This document shows positions 1-6,800 of a stretch of 8,851 nucleotides of DNA, piece after piece. Position 1 is the stretch's first letter. Every line of letters starts with the position of its first letter. The notes under the pieces were generated by a model, which did not search any database, was not told the origin of the DNA, and saw nothing but the letters and a program-made list of their open reading frames with translations. A program made the translations under genes and the position numbers. The stretch is from Akkermansiaceae bacterium (GTDB lineage: Bacteria > Verrucomicrobiota > Verrucomicrobiia > Verrucomicrobiales > Akkermansiaceae). The stretch spans positions 1-8,851 of the forward strand of contig JARFRT010000536.1 of the NCBI GenBank assembly GCA_029287105.1, written 5' to 3'.

Positions 1-76
1 CGCTGAGACCGTGGAGGCCGAAGTGCTGGAAGGTTTTCAAATCAGCCTGAATGCCTGCGCCGCCGGAGCAGTCTGA
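1..76 (+). CDS. C-terminal end of an unidentified gene (partial)
   Basis: An open frame enters from the left window edge, with complete codons from base 2, and ends at a TGA at 74-76. The visible tail is 24 residues, beginning AETVEAEVLEG and ending NACAAGAV. It is too short to assign to a family, and no motif is visible. It is called coding because the frame runs unbroken from the edge and its stop lies in the loop of a GC-rich inverted repeat, as often seen at gene ends. It would converge on the minus-strand VWA gene, whose stop lies about 120 bases away. It could equally be a chance open frame, since only 25 codons are visible. Confidence 0.4.
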   Translation, partial: AETVEAEVLEGFQISLNACAAGAV

Positions 77-83
77 TCCGGCG
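61..83 (+). terminator. Inverted repeat around the stop codon, weak terminator candidate
   Basis: CGCCGGA (61-67) and TCCGGCG (77-83) are perfect 7-base inverted arms. The 9-base loop contains the TGA of the upstream partial gene. No T tract follows on either strand, so it is not a canonical intrinsic terminator. It could still form a stable mRNA 3' hairpin. In this GC-rich DNA a chance origin is possible. Confidence 0.3.
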
Positions 84-179
84 ATCGTCATGGCGATGGG
101 GGGTGGGGTGGACATTGCTAGAATTTTTGATTGTGCCGCGAAGATAGTGCCATTTTGAGGAATTGCCTACTGTTTTTCT

Positions 180-201
180 GCCTCACTTTAGGCCTCACTT
201 T
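180..201. repeat. 10-base direct repeat at the 3' end of the VWA gene
   Basis: GCCTCACTTT occurs at 180-189 and again at 192-201, separated by two bases. The second copy covers the TGA stop of the minus-strand VWA gene (195-197), so on that strand the tandem places a second TGA 12 bases after the first, in the same frame. This looks like a short local duplication. No function is evident. Confidence 0.5.
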
Positions 202-2954
202 CTGCGTTTGGCCCGGTCGTACCTCGAACTGCGGGTCGTTTCCTGCTTCGGGGGTTGGGGAGTAGGCTGGCTGGACGACGGTTGGGTGGATGGCGGGGGC
301 GGGGCGACCTGTGTTATGTTGGGCGGGGCGCTGTCGTTTGCTCCGGTGACGGCGGGGGAATTGCCCTTGTCTGTGGAGCCCTTGGTTTTCCGGTTTTTTT
401 GCGGAGATGATTTTTTTCCTGAGGCGAGCGAGGTCAGGGGAAGTTTCCATCCCGTGCGCGTGATCAGGGCGTCCAACAAAACGAGAAGCAGCGCACCGAT
501 CGCCAGCGGGATCCGGAGGTCGGTCCGGTGCATGACCGGTGGACGGAGCCAGGCCTGGGAAAGATCCAGCAGCTCACGACCGCCGGTTTGCGCCGAAACC
601 GAACGGAGCTCGGCGAGGCGGTCGGGGTCGAACGCCCACTCGGTGCTGGAGCCGACGATGATCGGACCGAACGGAATGGCGTGTGCACCTGTCTGGATAG
701 CGCCGCGAACCAGCGTGCCTTCCTCAAGGTCACGGGTGAGTGAGAATCGGCCGGGGGCGATACGTTTCCATAATACCTCGTAGGGAGTGCCGGATGACTC
801 ACCGTCGAGCAGCCGGATACGTGGCGGTGCGAGTGCGAATTTTTGCGCCCATTCGTCGGTGTCGTAGAGCAGGTCGATGGTGAGTCGGGTGCCTTCGAGG
901 CGGTGGCGCAAGCCGATGCCCGGCGGCAGTTGGTCGCCCATGAGCCATTGGGTCAGGGTTTGGATGAAGTCACCGTACTGCGGCCAGGCGCGGATTTTCT
1001 CGGAGTGTTTTCCGCCGAGTGGGAATGAGACGGCGGCGGTGCGCCCGATTCCGCGCCGCGCATGGGCGACGAGTGGTGCGAGGTATTCATCGGTTGTTGC
1101 CAGCGAGGTGGTGGCATCGGCCCGGGCGTAGGACAGGTTATAGCCGTCCGCTTGGGCTGGCCATACGAAGGGCTTGGCCGAGATCTCGCTCCACTTGCCG
1201 GTGGCCTGGGTGCCGATGGGATCGGAGATGAAGGCGGAGCGGGCGATGGTGACCGTTTCCTGGGCAAAGAGGCGCGGGATCTCCGCGGGGCGGGTGGTGA
1301 AGAAACAACGGCCCATGCCGCGTTTGGCGATGTCCTTGAGGAACGCGGCATCGCTGTCCTTGGGCGTGCCCAGCCCGATCACCGAGACGGTGCAACCCTC
1401 CCTTTGCATCTCGGCGATGAGTTCCTTGTACCGGCCCGGCTCCTCGGAATCGGCGGCATCGGAGAAGAGGATGATGTGACGTGTGCCGGCGGTGGATTTT
1501 TTCAGCTCATCCCATGCGGCCTTCAGTCCGGTGTAGACATAAATGCCGCCACCCTGGGAGCGGATCTTGCGGATTTTGCCAATGATCGCATTTTTCCGGT
1601 CTTTGATCTCGACCAGGGGGACGATTTTGTAAGGCGCGCTGTCGACGGCAAAGACGGTGACCTGATCCATGGCTCCGAGTAATTCGACGGCGCGTGCGGC
1701 ACCTGTGTTCGCCAGGTCCATCTTGGTTTTCCCTCCCCCTGCGGTCATCGACATCGAGCCGGAGCGGTCCATGACGACGGCCATGGCGACGGAGAGTTTG
1801 CGGTGTTCATTCTTCAGCTCCATGGAAACGGGCAGGAGGTTGTCGACGGCGGATTGGAAGTAGCCGCCGGACCCGAACGACTGCTTGCCGCCGACCATCA
1901 TGAAGCCGCCGCCTTGCTCGCGGACGTAGAAGTTGAGTGCATCCTGGAATGCGGCGGGAATGTCAACCGCGGGCACGTTGTTGAATACGACGGAGCGTGC
2001 GCCGGCGAGCTGGCCGACACGGAGGCTGCCAGGTTCGGAGACCACCTGGACATCGTAGTCCTGGTCCCGCAGCGCGGCGGCGAGCGGATCGTTGATATAC
2101 CGGGTCACTAACAGGATGCGGGGGCCGCCGACCACCTCGATCCATCGTTCGATTCGGTTGTTGCCGGGGTGGGCGTCTTTTTCGGGCTTGATCTCTGCGG
2201 AGTATTGGTAGGAGCCGGTGCGGGATATCCGGTCGGTGAATTCCGCCCGGCCGGTGCCATCGACAATTTTGACCGTCACCTCGGAAAGTGTCTGGCCGTT
2301 GCGCTTGACCACAAGTGGCACCTCGGCATCGGTGTGGCCGCGGACGCTGACACCGAGAACGAAGGGTTCGCCGACCTGGGCGCGCACGGGGATGTGCAGC
2401 CTCGCGACACGGAAGTCACCGGTGGTTTCCTCCCGGACGAGGCGGAAATCCAGCGGGATTCCTTTTCGGGCGAGTTTGGCCGCCGCCTCGGCAAGAGGTT
2501 CGGTCGAATATCCGTCGGTGAAGGCAAGAATACGCGACGGCCGGTTCTCAGGCGCGAGCGCGAGGATGTTCTGGATCGCGAGGTTGGTGCGCGAGAGCTT
2601 GCGGCTACCCGTGAAAACGGCGGTTTCCGTACCCGGTTTTTGTTCGACAACCTCAGCGGCATAGTCGATGAAGTGCAACCGGTCATGACGACTCGGCTTG
2701 GCTCGCTCGAGCAGCTTTTTCCATTCGGGCAGTCCTTTGTCGACAAGGTCCTCCGTCGATTCGGAGCGGTCGAGCATGACCCAGAGGTCGAGAGCGTTCT
2801 GCTGCTTGTCGATCCGGGGGTCGGCGAGCAGGACGGTGAGGACGATGATCAGTAGTGCCCGGAGGGGTTTCCAGAGTCGCAGTGACTTCCACACCATGCC
2901 GAGCAGGAGAGCGACGGGGAGCAGAAAAAACCATTCTGGGGCGGAGAACGTCAT
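195..2954 (-). CDS. Membrane-anchored protein with two VWA-type domains and a glutamine-amidotransferase-like domain
   Basis: Encodes about 919 residues. Two N-terminal hydrophobic segments (about 7-25 and 31-44) are followed by a first VWA-like domain with DRSES (62-66) and FTDG (about 144-148). An Ig-like stretch follows, then a class I amidotransferase-like fold (about 277-379) with GGGFMMVGG and SFGSGGY. A second VWA domain has a clear metal-site motif DRSGS (396-400), a candidate Thr near 475 and SDAAD (498-502). A further transmembrane helix (about 815-832) precedes a Lys- and Pro-rich tail (845-919). The amidotransferase-like part has no Cys, so it is unlikely to be catalytic. Proteins of this architecture are common in Planctomycetes and Verrucomicrobia. 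They are presumed metal-dependent protein-binding scaffolds at the cell envelope; the substrate is unknown. The start was chosen at ATG 2954, because translation from there begins just before the first membrane helix. An in-frame TTG at 3017 would add 21 polar residues. Neither start has a good ribosome binding site. The architecture is clear; the biological role is not. Confidence 0.88.
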   Translation of the reverse strand: MTFSAPEWFFLLPVALLLGMVWKSLRLWKPLRALLIIVLTVLLADPRIDKQQNALDLWVMLDRSESTEDLVDKGLPEWKKLLERAKPSRHDRLHFIDYAAEVVEQKPGTETAVFTGSRKLSRTNLAIQNILALAPENRPSRILAFTDGYSTEPLAEAAAKLARKGIPLDFRLVREETTGDFRVARLHIPVRAQVGEPFVLGVSVRGHTDAEVPLVVKRNGQTLSEVTVKIVDGTGRAEFTDRISRTGSYQYSAEIKPEKDAHPGNNRIERWIEVVGGPRILLVTRYINDPLAAALRDQDYDVQVVSEPGSLRVGQLAGARSVVFNNVPAVDIPAAFQDALNFYVREQGGGFMMVGGKQSFGSGGYFQSAVDNLLPVSMELKNEHRKLSVAMAVVMDRSGSMSMTAGGGKTKMDLANTGAARAVELLGAMDQVTVFAVDSAPYKIVPLVEIKDRKNAIIGKIRKIRSQGGGIYVYTGLKAAWDELKKSTAGTRHIILFSDAADSEEPGRYKELIAEMQREGCTVSVIGLGTPKDSDAAFLKDIAKRGMGRCFFTTRPAEIPRLFAQETVTIARSAFISDPIGTQATGKWSEISAKPFVWPAQADGYNLSYARADATTSLATTDEYLAPLVAHARRGIGRTAAVSFPLGGKHSEKIRAWPQYGDFIQTLTQWLMGDQLPPGIGLRHRLEGTRLTIDLLYDTDEWAQKFALAPPRIRLLDGESSGTPYEVLWKRIAPGRFSLTRDLEEGTLVRGAIQTGAHAIPFGPIIVGSSTEWAFDPDRLAELRSVSAQTGGRELLDLSQAWLRPPVMHRTDLRIPLAIGALLLVLLDALITRTGWKLPLTSLASGKKSSPQKNRKTKGSTDKGNSPAVTGANDSAPPNITQVAPPPPSTQPSSSQPTPQPPKQETTRSSRYDRAKRRK

Positions 2955-3032
2955 GGGGAAATGCGGTTTAAGCGAGGGAGGATAGGTTGACCATGGCGTT
3001 TTTGCGTGGAAATGCAATGGCGGCTAACGAAA

Positions 3033-3061
3033 ATAATACTAGCAGAAATCAGAGGGGTCGA
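3033..3061 (-). promoter_or_regulatory. Candidate sigma-70 promoter for the VWA gene
   Basis: On the minus strand, TCGACC (3061-3056) and TATTAT (3038-3033) are separated by 17 bases. They match the -35 consensus at 4 of 6 bases and the -10 consensus at 5 of 6. Transcription would start near 3026 and give a leader of about 70 bases before ATG 2954. It lies in the 164-base divergent gap shared with the DUF2235 gene. I found no comparably good promoter facing that gene. AT-rich DNA at 3030-3040 alone could produce such a match. Confidence 0.33.
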
Positions 3062-3118
3062 TAGAGTGCATCGCATGGGTTTCCCGGGAATGGATAACGG
3101 ATAAAGCAAGACGAAGCA

Positions 3119-4375
3119 ATGGCACTTTACGCATTTGACGGGACATGGAAGGAGGATGAGGACGGGCTCGAGGGTGATACCAATGTGCGCAAGTTTTTGG
3201 ACTACTATGATTGGCCGCAGGAGCACGAGAACTACAGGGAGGGGGTGGGCACTCGGAAAAGTGTGCTGGGTAAGATTGCCGGAGGCGTAAGCGGGGCGGG
3301 CGGGCGCCAGCGGATTCGGGAAATGGTGGATGAACTTGAGGATGCCTTCGCCGCGGGTGATGAGCGGGTCGATGTCATTGGCTTTAGCCGGGGCGCGGCA
3401 CTGGCATTACACTTCAGCCACACGGTTACGACACGCGAGTTTAACAATGCTGCGGGGGAAAAAGTGATGCCGAGAGTGCAATTCCTGGGTCTGTGGGACG
3501 TGGTGGCATCCTTTGGTATGCCCCTCAATCTCCTTCTCCCCTTCCAGAAAATCAATCTGGGCTGGAAGCTCTCCGTGCCGGATCGGGTCGACGCATGCTA
3601 TCATGCCATGGCCATCCACGAACGGCGGCAAACTTTCCGTTTGACCCGACTGGATCCCGGCAACCATCGGGACGCTGTGCACGAGTGTTGGTTTCGCGGC
3701 GTGCATAGCGATATCGGGGGTGGTAATGGCAATGAGGGTCGAAGCAACCTCGCGCTCCAGTGGATGCTGGACAGGGCCCTGGCCGAGGGGGCTCCGATTG
3801 CCAGGGCCCAACTGCTGTTATTGGAAGATCGGCTTGACGCTATGGCGCCGATCAAGTGGCCGGTGGACATCATCAGGAATTCGCCGCGCAAACGACGCCC
3901 GGGTGATTGTTATCACGACAGCGCCAGGCCGCGACGGCTTCAAGTTGGCGAGGCGGTCACGGTCCGGGTGCGGGCGAGGAAGAAGTACAATTGGGCGGGG
4001 ATCTGGACCGAAGCGGGCCAGGCTTACGCGATCGAGGTGGCGGAGGGACAGGTCTGGTATGACAAGGGAATCGAATGCGGCTCCGGCGGCTGGAAGACCG
4101 GCGGGGTGGGTTTGAATATGGTCAGGAAATGGTTGGTGCGACGTGCGGAACGATCGAGGAGGGTGGCGGACGCCCACTGGTCCGAGCTTTGCGGTACGGT
4201 GGGGGAGGATGAGGACAACCACTTCCGCATTGGCAAGGGGCGGGTGCGCCGCGATCACTGGACGTGTGGACAGAGCGGACCGTTGTATTTTTTCGCCAAC
4301 GACCTGAACAAGAAATACGGCAACAACCGAGGGTCGATTGAAGTAACTGTGACGCGAGTCACGGCGGAGGCGTGA
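3119..4375 (+). CDS. DUF2235 alpha/beta hydrolase with a C-terminal LecA/PA-IL-like domain
   Basis: Encodes 418 residues. The N-terminal two thirds carry the hallmarks of the DUF2235 hydrolase family, which includes phospholipase-type type VI secretion effectors. These are an initial strand with FDGTW (6-10), a nucleophile elbow GFSRGAA (88-94, Ser90), LWDVVASFG (125-133, Asp127) and GVHSDIGGG (194-202, His196). Ser90, Asp127 and His196 are the likely catalytic triad, inferred from family pattern. From about residue 275 a second domain begins, ending in FFANDLNKKYGNNRGSI (391-407). This resembles the calcium-binding loop of the Pseudomonas galactose lectin LecA, which has ND..GTYGNNSGS. The LecA sugar-contacting His and Gln are not evident here. 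There is no signal peptide or membrane helix, and no VgrG, PAAR or obvious immunity gene adjoins. The start at ATG 3119 fits because FDGTW follows directly; no strong ribosome binding site is seen. The substrate is unknown; a lipid or other ester is plausible. Convergent with the downstream carboxypeptidase gene, with a 38-base gap. Confidence 0.85.
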   Translation: MALYAFDGTWKEDEDGLEGDTNVRKFLDYYDWPQEHENYREGVGTRKSVLGKIAGGVSGAGGRQRIREMVDELEDAFAAGDERVDVIGFSRGAALALHFSHTVTTREFNNAAGEKVMPRVQFLGLWDVVASFGMPLNLLLPFQKINLGWKLSVPDRVDACYHAMAIHERRQTFRLTRLDPGNHRDAVHECWFRGVHSDIGGGNGNEGRSNLALQWMLDRALAEGAPIARAQLLLLEDRLDAMAPIKWPVDIIRNSPRKRRPGDCYHDSARPRRLQVGEAVTVRVRARKKYNWAGIWTEAGQAYAIEVAEGQVWYDKGIECGSGGWKTGGVGLNMVRKWLVRRAERSRRVADAHWSELCGTVGEDEDNHFRIGKGRVRRDHWTCGQSGPLYFFANDLNKKYGNNRGSIEVTVTRVTAEA

Positions 4376-4413
4376 CCGGTGGTCCGCTGGTAGGCGCGGT
4401 CCGATGCGCTTCC

Positions 4414-5883
4414 CTACAAAAACCTGCGCGTGAGGTGATCGAGGTAGAAGCGCGGGTTGGTGCCTTCTCCGGTGGCGGATTTCATCAGGTCCTGGGGGAA
4501 TAGGGTGCTGCCTTTGTCATGGATGTGGGTGCGCATCCAGTTCAAGAGCGGGCGGTAGTCGGCGGCCGCGCTGGCGCTGGCGATTTGCTCGTCCTGCTGG
4601 GCGTAGTGGTGGAGCTGGGCGGCGTTGAAATTTCCGAGGGTGTAGGTGGCGAAGTATCCGAGCCCGCCCATCGACCAGTGGATGTCCTGAAGGCAGCCGT
4701 GGGTATCGTCCGGCGGTGTCATGCCGAAGGATTCCTGGAACTGTGCGTTCCAGGCAGCCGGGATGTCGTCGACTTCGATCTCCCTGTTGAGCATGCGTCT
4801 TTCCAGATGGAAGCGGAGCAGGATGTGGAGGTCGTAGGTGGCCTCGTCGGCCTCGACCCGGATGTAGGATTTTTCCGCCCGATTGATGGTGGCGAGGAAG
4901 CTGTCGAGATCGAGCTCACTGAGGCTTGGGAAGATTTCCTGGGTGCGTGGCAGCCATTTCTGCCAGAAGGCGCGCGAGCGGCCGACGTGGTTTTCCCACA
5001 GGCGCGACTGCGATTCGTGGATGCCGAGAGAGACAGCGTCACCCGCGGGCAGGCCGTGTTGATGGGTGGGCAAACCTTGTTCGTAGAGACCGTGGCCGGC
5101 CTCATGCAGAACCCCGAAGAGCGACGAGGTGAAGTTGTCTTCAAGATAGCGCGTGGTGAGCCGGATGTCACCGGGGCCGAGGCCGGTGCAAAACGGATGG
5201 GTCGTGCTGTCGATGCGCCCGTTGTTAAAATCGAAACCAAGGTCTTCGGCGACCTCGCGGTTGAGGACTTGCTGTTTTTCGACGGGATAGTGGCCGGCAA
5301 TCAGGTCCGCGGGTACCGCCCTGGATTTTTGCACGGCAGCCGAGGCGATGGCGGCGAGGTCGTCACCGACGGCACCGAAGATCGACGCGACATCGGATGT
5401 TTTGGCGCCGCGTTCATAGCCGGAGAGCAGCGCGTCATAGGGTTCGGCCTCATACCCCCAGCGGTCGGCTTTTTCCCGTGCGATATCGAGCAGGGTTTTC
5501 AGATGAGGGGCAAAAAGGGAGAACTCGGACCTGGCGCGCGCCTCGGCCCAGGCGGCCTGGGCCAGCGATGACGTTTCGGAATCTTTTTCCACCAGCGACT
5601 GCGGGAGCCGGGTGGCGCGGTCGAACCGGTGACGGAGCTCCCGGACATTCGCGGCCTGGATGTCGTCCCCCGTTTCGTCCTCGGCGGCTTCGAGCGCGGC
5701 GCGGTAGCCTTCCCCCGTGCCGAGCTCATGGATTTTCCCCGACAGCCAGGCGAGTTGCTTGGCGCGGTAATTCACCCCCCCAGCGGGCATGTAGGTTTCC
5801 TGATCCCAGCCGAGTATGCCGGCAGTGTTGCTCAGCAGGGACATTTCACGGGTTTTTTCACAGAGGAGATCGTAGGACGACAT
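4414..5883 (-). CDS. M32 family metallocarboxypeptidase (carboxypeptidase Taq type)
   Basis: Encodes 489 residues, close to the roughly 500 usual for the family. These cytoplasmic zinc enzymes remove C-terminal residues from peptides, with broad specificity that generally excludes proline, and serve in peptide turnover. The whole M32 signature is present in order: LGWDQETYMP (24-33) near the N terminus, the zinc motif HEAGH (260-264), HESQSRLWEN (289-298) carrying the expected third zinc ligand Glu290, and IRVEADEATYDLHI (341-354). The late segment DIHWSMGGLGYF (400-411) is followed by GNFNAAQ (417-423), where the family more often has GNLYAAQ. There is no signal peptide. The start at ATG 5883 gives the typical family N terminus (YDLLCEKTREM). 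No Shine-Dalgarno sequence or convincing promoter is visible upstream. The gene stands alone, convergent with the DUF2235 gene and divergent from the HNH gene. It appears intact with all metal and catalytic residues, so activity is expected. Confidence 0.96.
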   Translation of the reverse strand: MSSYDLLCEKTREMSLLSNTAGILGWDQETYMPAGGVNYRAKQLAWLSGKIHELGTGEGYRAALEAAEDETGDDIQAANVRELRHRFDRATRLPQSLVEKDSETSSLAQAAWAEARARSEFSLFAPHLKTLLDIAREKADRWGYEAEPYDALLSGYERGAKTSDVASIFGAVGDDLAAIASAAVQKSRAVPADLIAGHYPVEKQQVLNREVAEDLGFDFNNGRIDSTTHPFCTGLGPGDIRLTTRYLEDNFTSSLFGVLHEAGHGLYEQGLPTHQHGLPAGDAVSLGIHESQSRLWENHVGRSRAFWQKWLPRTQEIFPSLSELDLDSFLATINRAEKSYIRVEADEATYDLHILLRFHLERRMLNREIEVDDIPAAWNAQFQESFGMTPPDDTHGCLQDIHWSMGGLGYFATYTLGNFNAAQLHHYAQQDEQIASASAAADYRPLLNWMRTHIHDKGSTLFPQDLMKSATGEGTNPRFYLDHLTRRFL

Positions 5884-6004
5884 GCCCGAGTGTTAGCAGT
5901 AATGATGTGCCCCGTAGAGCAAATATTTTCAGCCGGAGTATGATCGCGCGAATGATGCGTCCATGCCCGACGGGGTCGCCGTTAGCGCACGGGGAATTTC
6001 CGTA

Positions 6005-6033
6005 TTGAAATCGACGTCATGACATGGTATGTG
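6005..6033 (+). promoter_or_regulatory. Candidate sigma-70 promoter for the HNH gene
   Basis: TTGAAA (6005-6010) and TATGTG (6028-6033) are separated by 17 bases. The -35 box matches consensus at 5 of 6 positions; the -10 box is weaker. The predicted transcription start is near 6040, giving a leader of about 18 bases before ATG 6058. This placement excludes the in-frame ATG at 6019, which would lie between the two boxes. It sits in the 174-base divergent gap with the carboxypeptidase gene. Confidence 0.42.
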
Positions 6034-6057
6034 GCCATCAATCTGATCTTATTGCCT

Positions 6058-6636
6058 ATGGTGGAAACTCTCGATTTTAACGTATTGGTTCTAAACAAGC
6101 TATGGCAACCCATCCACACCTGTTCGGTGCGCAGGGCGGTGAAGTTGCTGTGTCTCGGTCATGCCCAGGTGGTCGAGGCCGAGGGCGAAATGAAATACCA
6201 GACGCACGATCTGGGGTCGTGGCTGGAGGCGTCATCGGAGAAGTTGACCGAGGGCATGATCCGCTCGGTGCGCTTTGCGATGAAGATCCCCAAAGTCATC
6301 GTGCTTGCGATGTATGACAAGCTGCCGAGCAAGGAGGTGAAGTTCACCCGCCACAATGTGTTTTTGCGTGACCAATACACCTGCCAGTACTGCCGTGAGC
6401 AATTTGGTGAGAAGGACTTGAATCTGGATCACGTGGTGCCGCGTGACAAGGGCGGCGTGACCCGCTGGGACAACATCGTGACCTCCTGCATCGGCTGTAA
6501 CAACCGCAAGGCGAACAAGCTGCCGCGTGAGGCAAATATGTTCCCGGCCAAACGACCGAGGGCACCCCGCTGGCGCCCGCTTTTCGGCTTCCGTCGCAGG
6601 GGCGGGATAGACGACAGTTGGGAAAGTTTTCTCTAA
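6058..6636 (+). CDS. Stand-alone HNH endonuclease
   Basis: Encodes 192 residues from ATG 6058. The N-terminal half begins VETLDFNVLVLNKLWQPI, the usual opening of a widespread family of small HNH nucleases of unknown biological role. The HNH module lies at about 102-160. It has zinc-knuckle Cys109 and Cys112 (CQYC), LDHVVPR with the catalytic His125, WDNIV with Asn139, and a second Cys pair, Cys144 and Cys147 (CIGC). All key residues of a metal-dependent DNA-cutting beta-beta-alpha fold are present, so nuclease activity is expected. The C-terminal tail (about 165-185) is rich in Arg and Pro and may contact nucleic acid. An in-frame ATG at 6019 would add 13 hydrophobic residues absent from the family pattern and would overlap the promoter candidate. 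No methyltransferase, phage or toxin-antitoxin gene adjoins, so I cannot say whether it serves restriction, repair or something else. Confidence 0.9.
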   Translation: MVETLDFNVLVLNKLWQPIHTCSVRRAVKLLCLGHAQVVEAEGEMKYQTHDLGSWLEASSEKLTEGMIRSVRFAMKIPKVIVLAMYDKLPSKEVKFTRHNVFLRDQYTCQYCREQFGEKDLNLDHVVPRDKGGVTRWDNIVTSCIGCNNRKANKLPREANMFPAKRPRAPRWRPLFGFRRRGGIDDSWESFL

Positions 6637-6696
6637 AACTCATTGATGAATGCTTTCTTCCAAGCAGAGTGTTTAGGATAAGGTGATCATTGAGTT
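6637..6696. repeat. Imperfect inverted repeat with a nested hairpin after the HNH gene
   Basis: Outer arms AACTCATTGAT (6637-6647) and ATCATTGAGTT (6686-6696) pair at 10 of 11 positions, with one T-T mismatch. The outer arm starts at the base after the HNH stop codon. Inside lies a second hairpin, TGCTT (6651-6655) and AAGCA (6662-6666), with a 6-base loop. The local sequence is more AT-rich than its surroundings, and ATCTTAATAAT follows. It may serve as a transcription end or mRNA 3' structure for the HNH gene. There is no long T tract, so a classic terminator is doubtful. Confidence 0.35.
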
Positions 6697-6762
6697 ATCT
6701 TAATAATGGCTGCCGTATTCCTTGTTGCGAAGGGAAGGCGGCAGTCGGGAACCGGGCACCGG

Positions 6763-6791
6763 TTTACAGACCGGGTGGCTGGAGTTATAGT
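6763..6791 (+). promoter_or_regulatory. Candidate sigma-70 promoter for the ankyrin/L,D-transpeptidase gene
   Basis: TTTACA (6763-6768) and TATAGT (6786-6791) are separated by exactly 17 bases. Both are close to consensus (5 of 6 each). The expected transcription start, near 6798, is only about 3 bases before ATG 6801. The transcript would therefore be leaderless or nearly so, consistent with the absence of a Shine-Dalgarno sequence. The position also argues against the in-frame TTG start at 6690. Confidence 0.48.
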
Positions 6792-6800
6792 GACCTGCCC

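Noticed and set aside
2169..2855. A 228-codon plus-strand frame, and similar ones at 163-783 and 1062-1682
   Set aside because: All are antisense to the VWA gene. They have no domain signature or upstream signals and are explained by codon bias on the true strand.
2955..3017. Upstream TTG start for the VWA gene
   Set aside because: It would add 21 polar residues before the first membrane helix and lies within about 9 bases of the predicted transcription start. ATG 2954 gives a natural N terminus.
4376..4413. Terminator between the convergent DUF2235 and carboxypeptidase genes
   Set aside because: The 38-base gap holds only a direct repeat of GGTCCG and a 4-base GCGC self-complement. There is no adequate stem with a T tract on either strand.
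4519..5571. A 350-codon open frame on the plus strand
   Set aside because: It lies wholly antisense to the M32 carboxypeptidase gene, whose family motifs are complete. Its translation shows no recognisable motif and has the Val/Gly/Glu-rich look of a complementary-strand shadow in GC-rich DNA.
6019..6057. Upstream ATG start for the HNH gene
   Set aside because: The added 13 hydrophobic residues do not match the family N terminus, and the ATG falls between the -35 and -10 boxes of the candidate promoter.
6058..6636. HNH nuclease as part of a restriction or anti-phage defence cluster
   Set aside because: No methyltransferase, helicase, reverse transcriptase, CRISPR array or other defence gene lies beside it. 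The neighbours are a peptidase and a wall enzyme.
6690..6800. Upstream TTG start for the ankyrin/L,D-transpeptidase gene
   Set aside because: It would place 37 residues before the signal sequence, and the best promoter lies inside this stretch.
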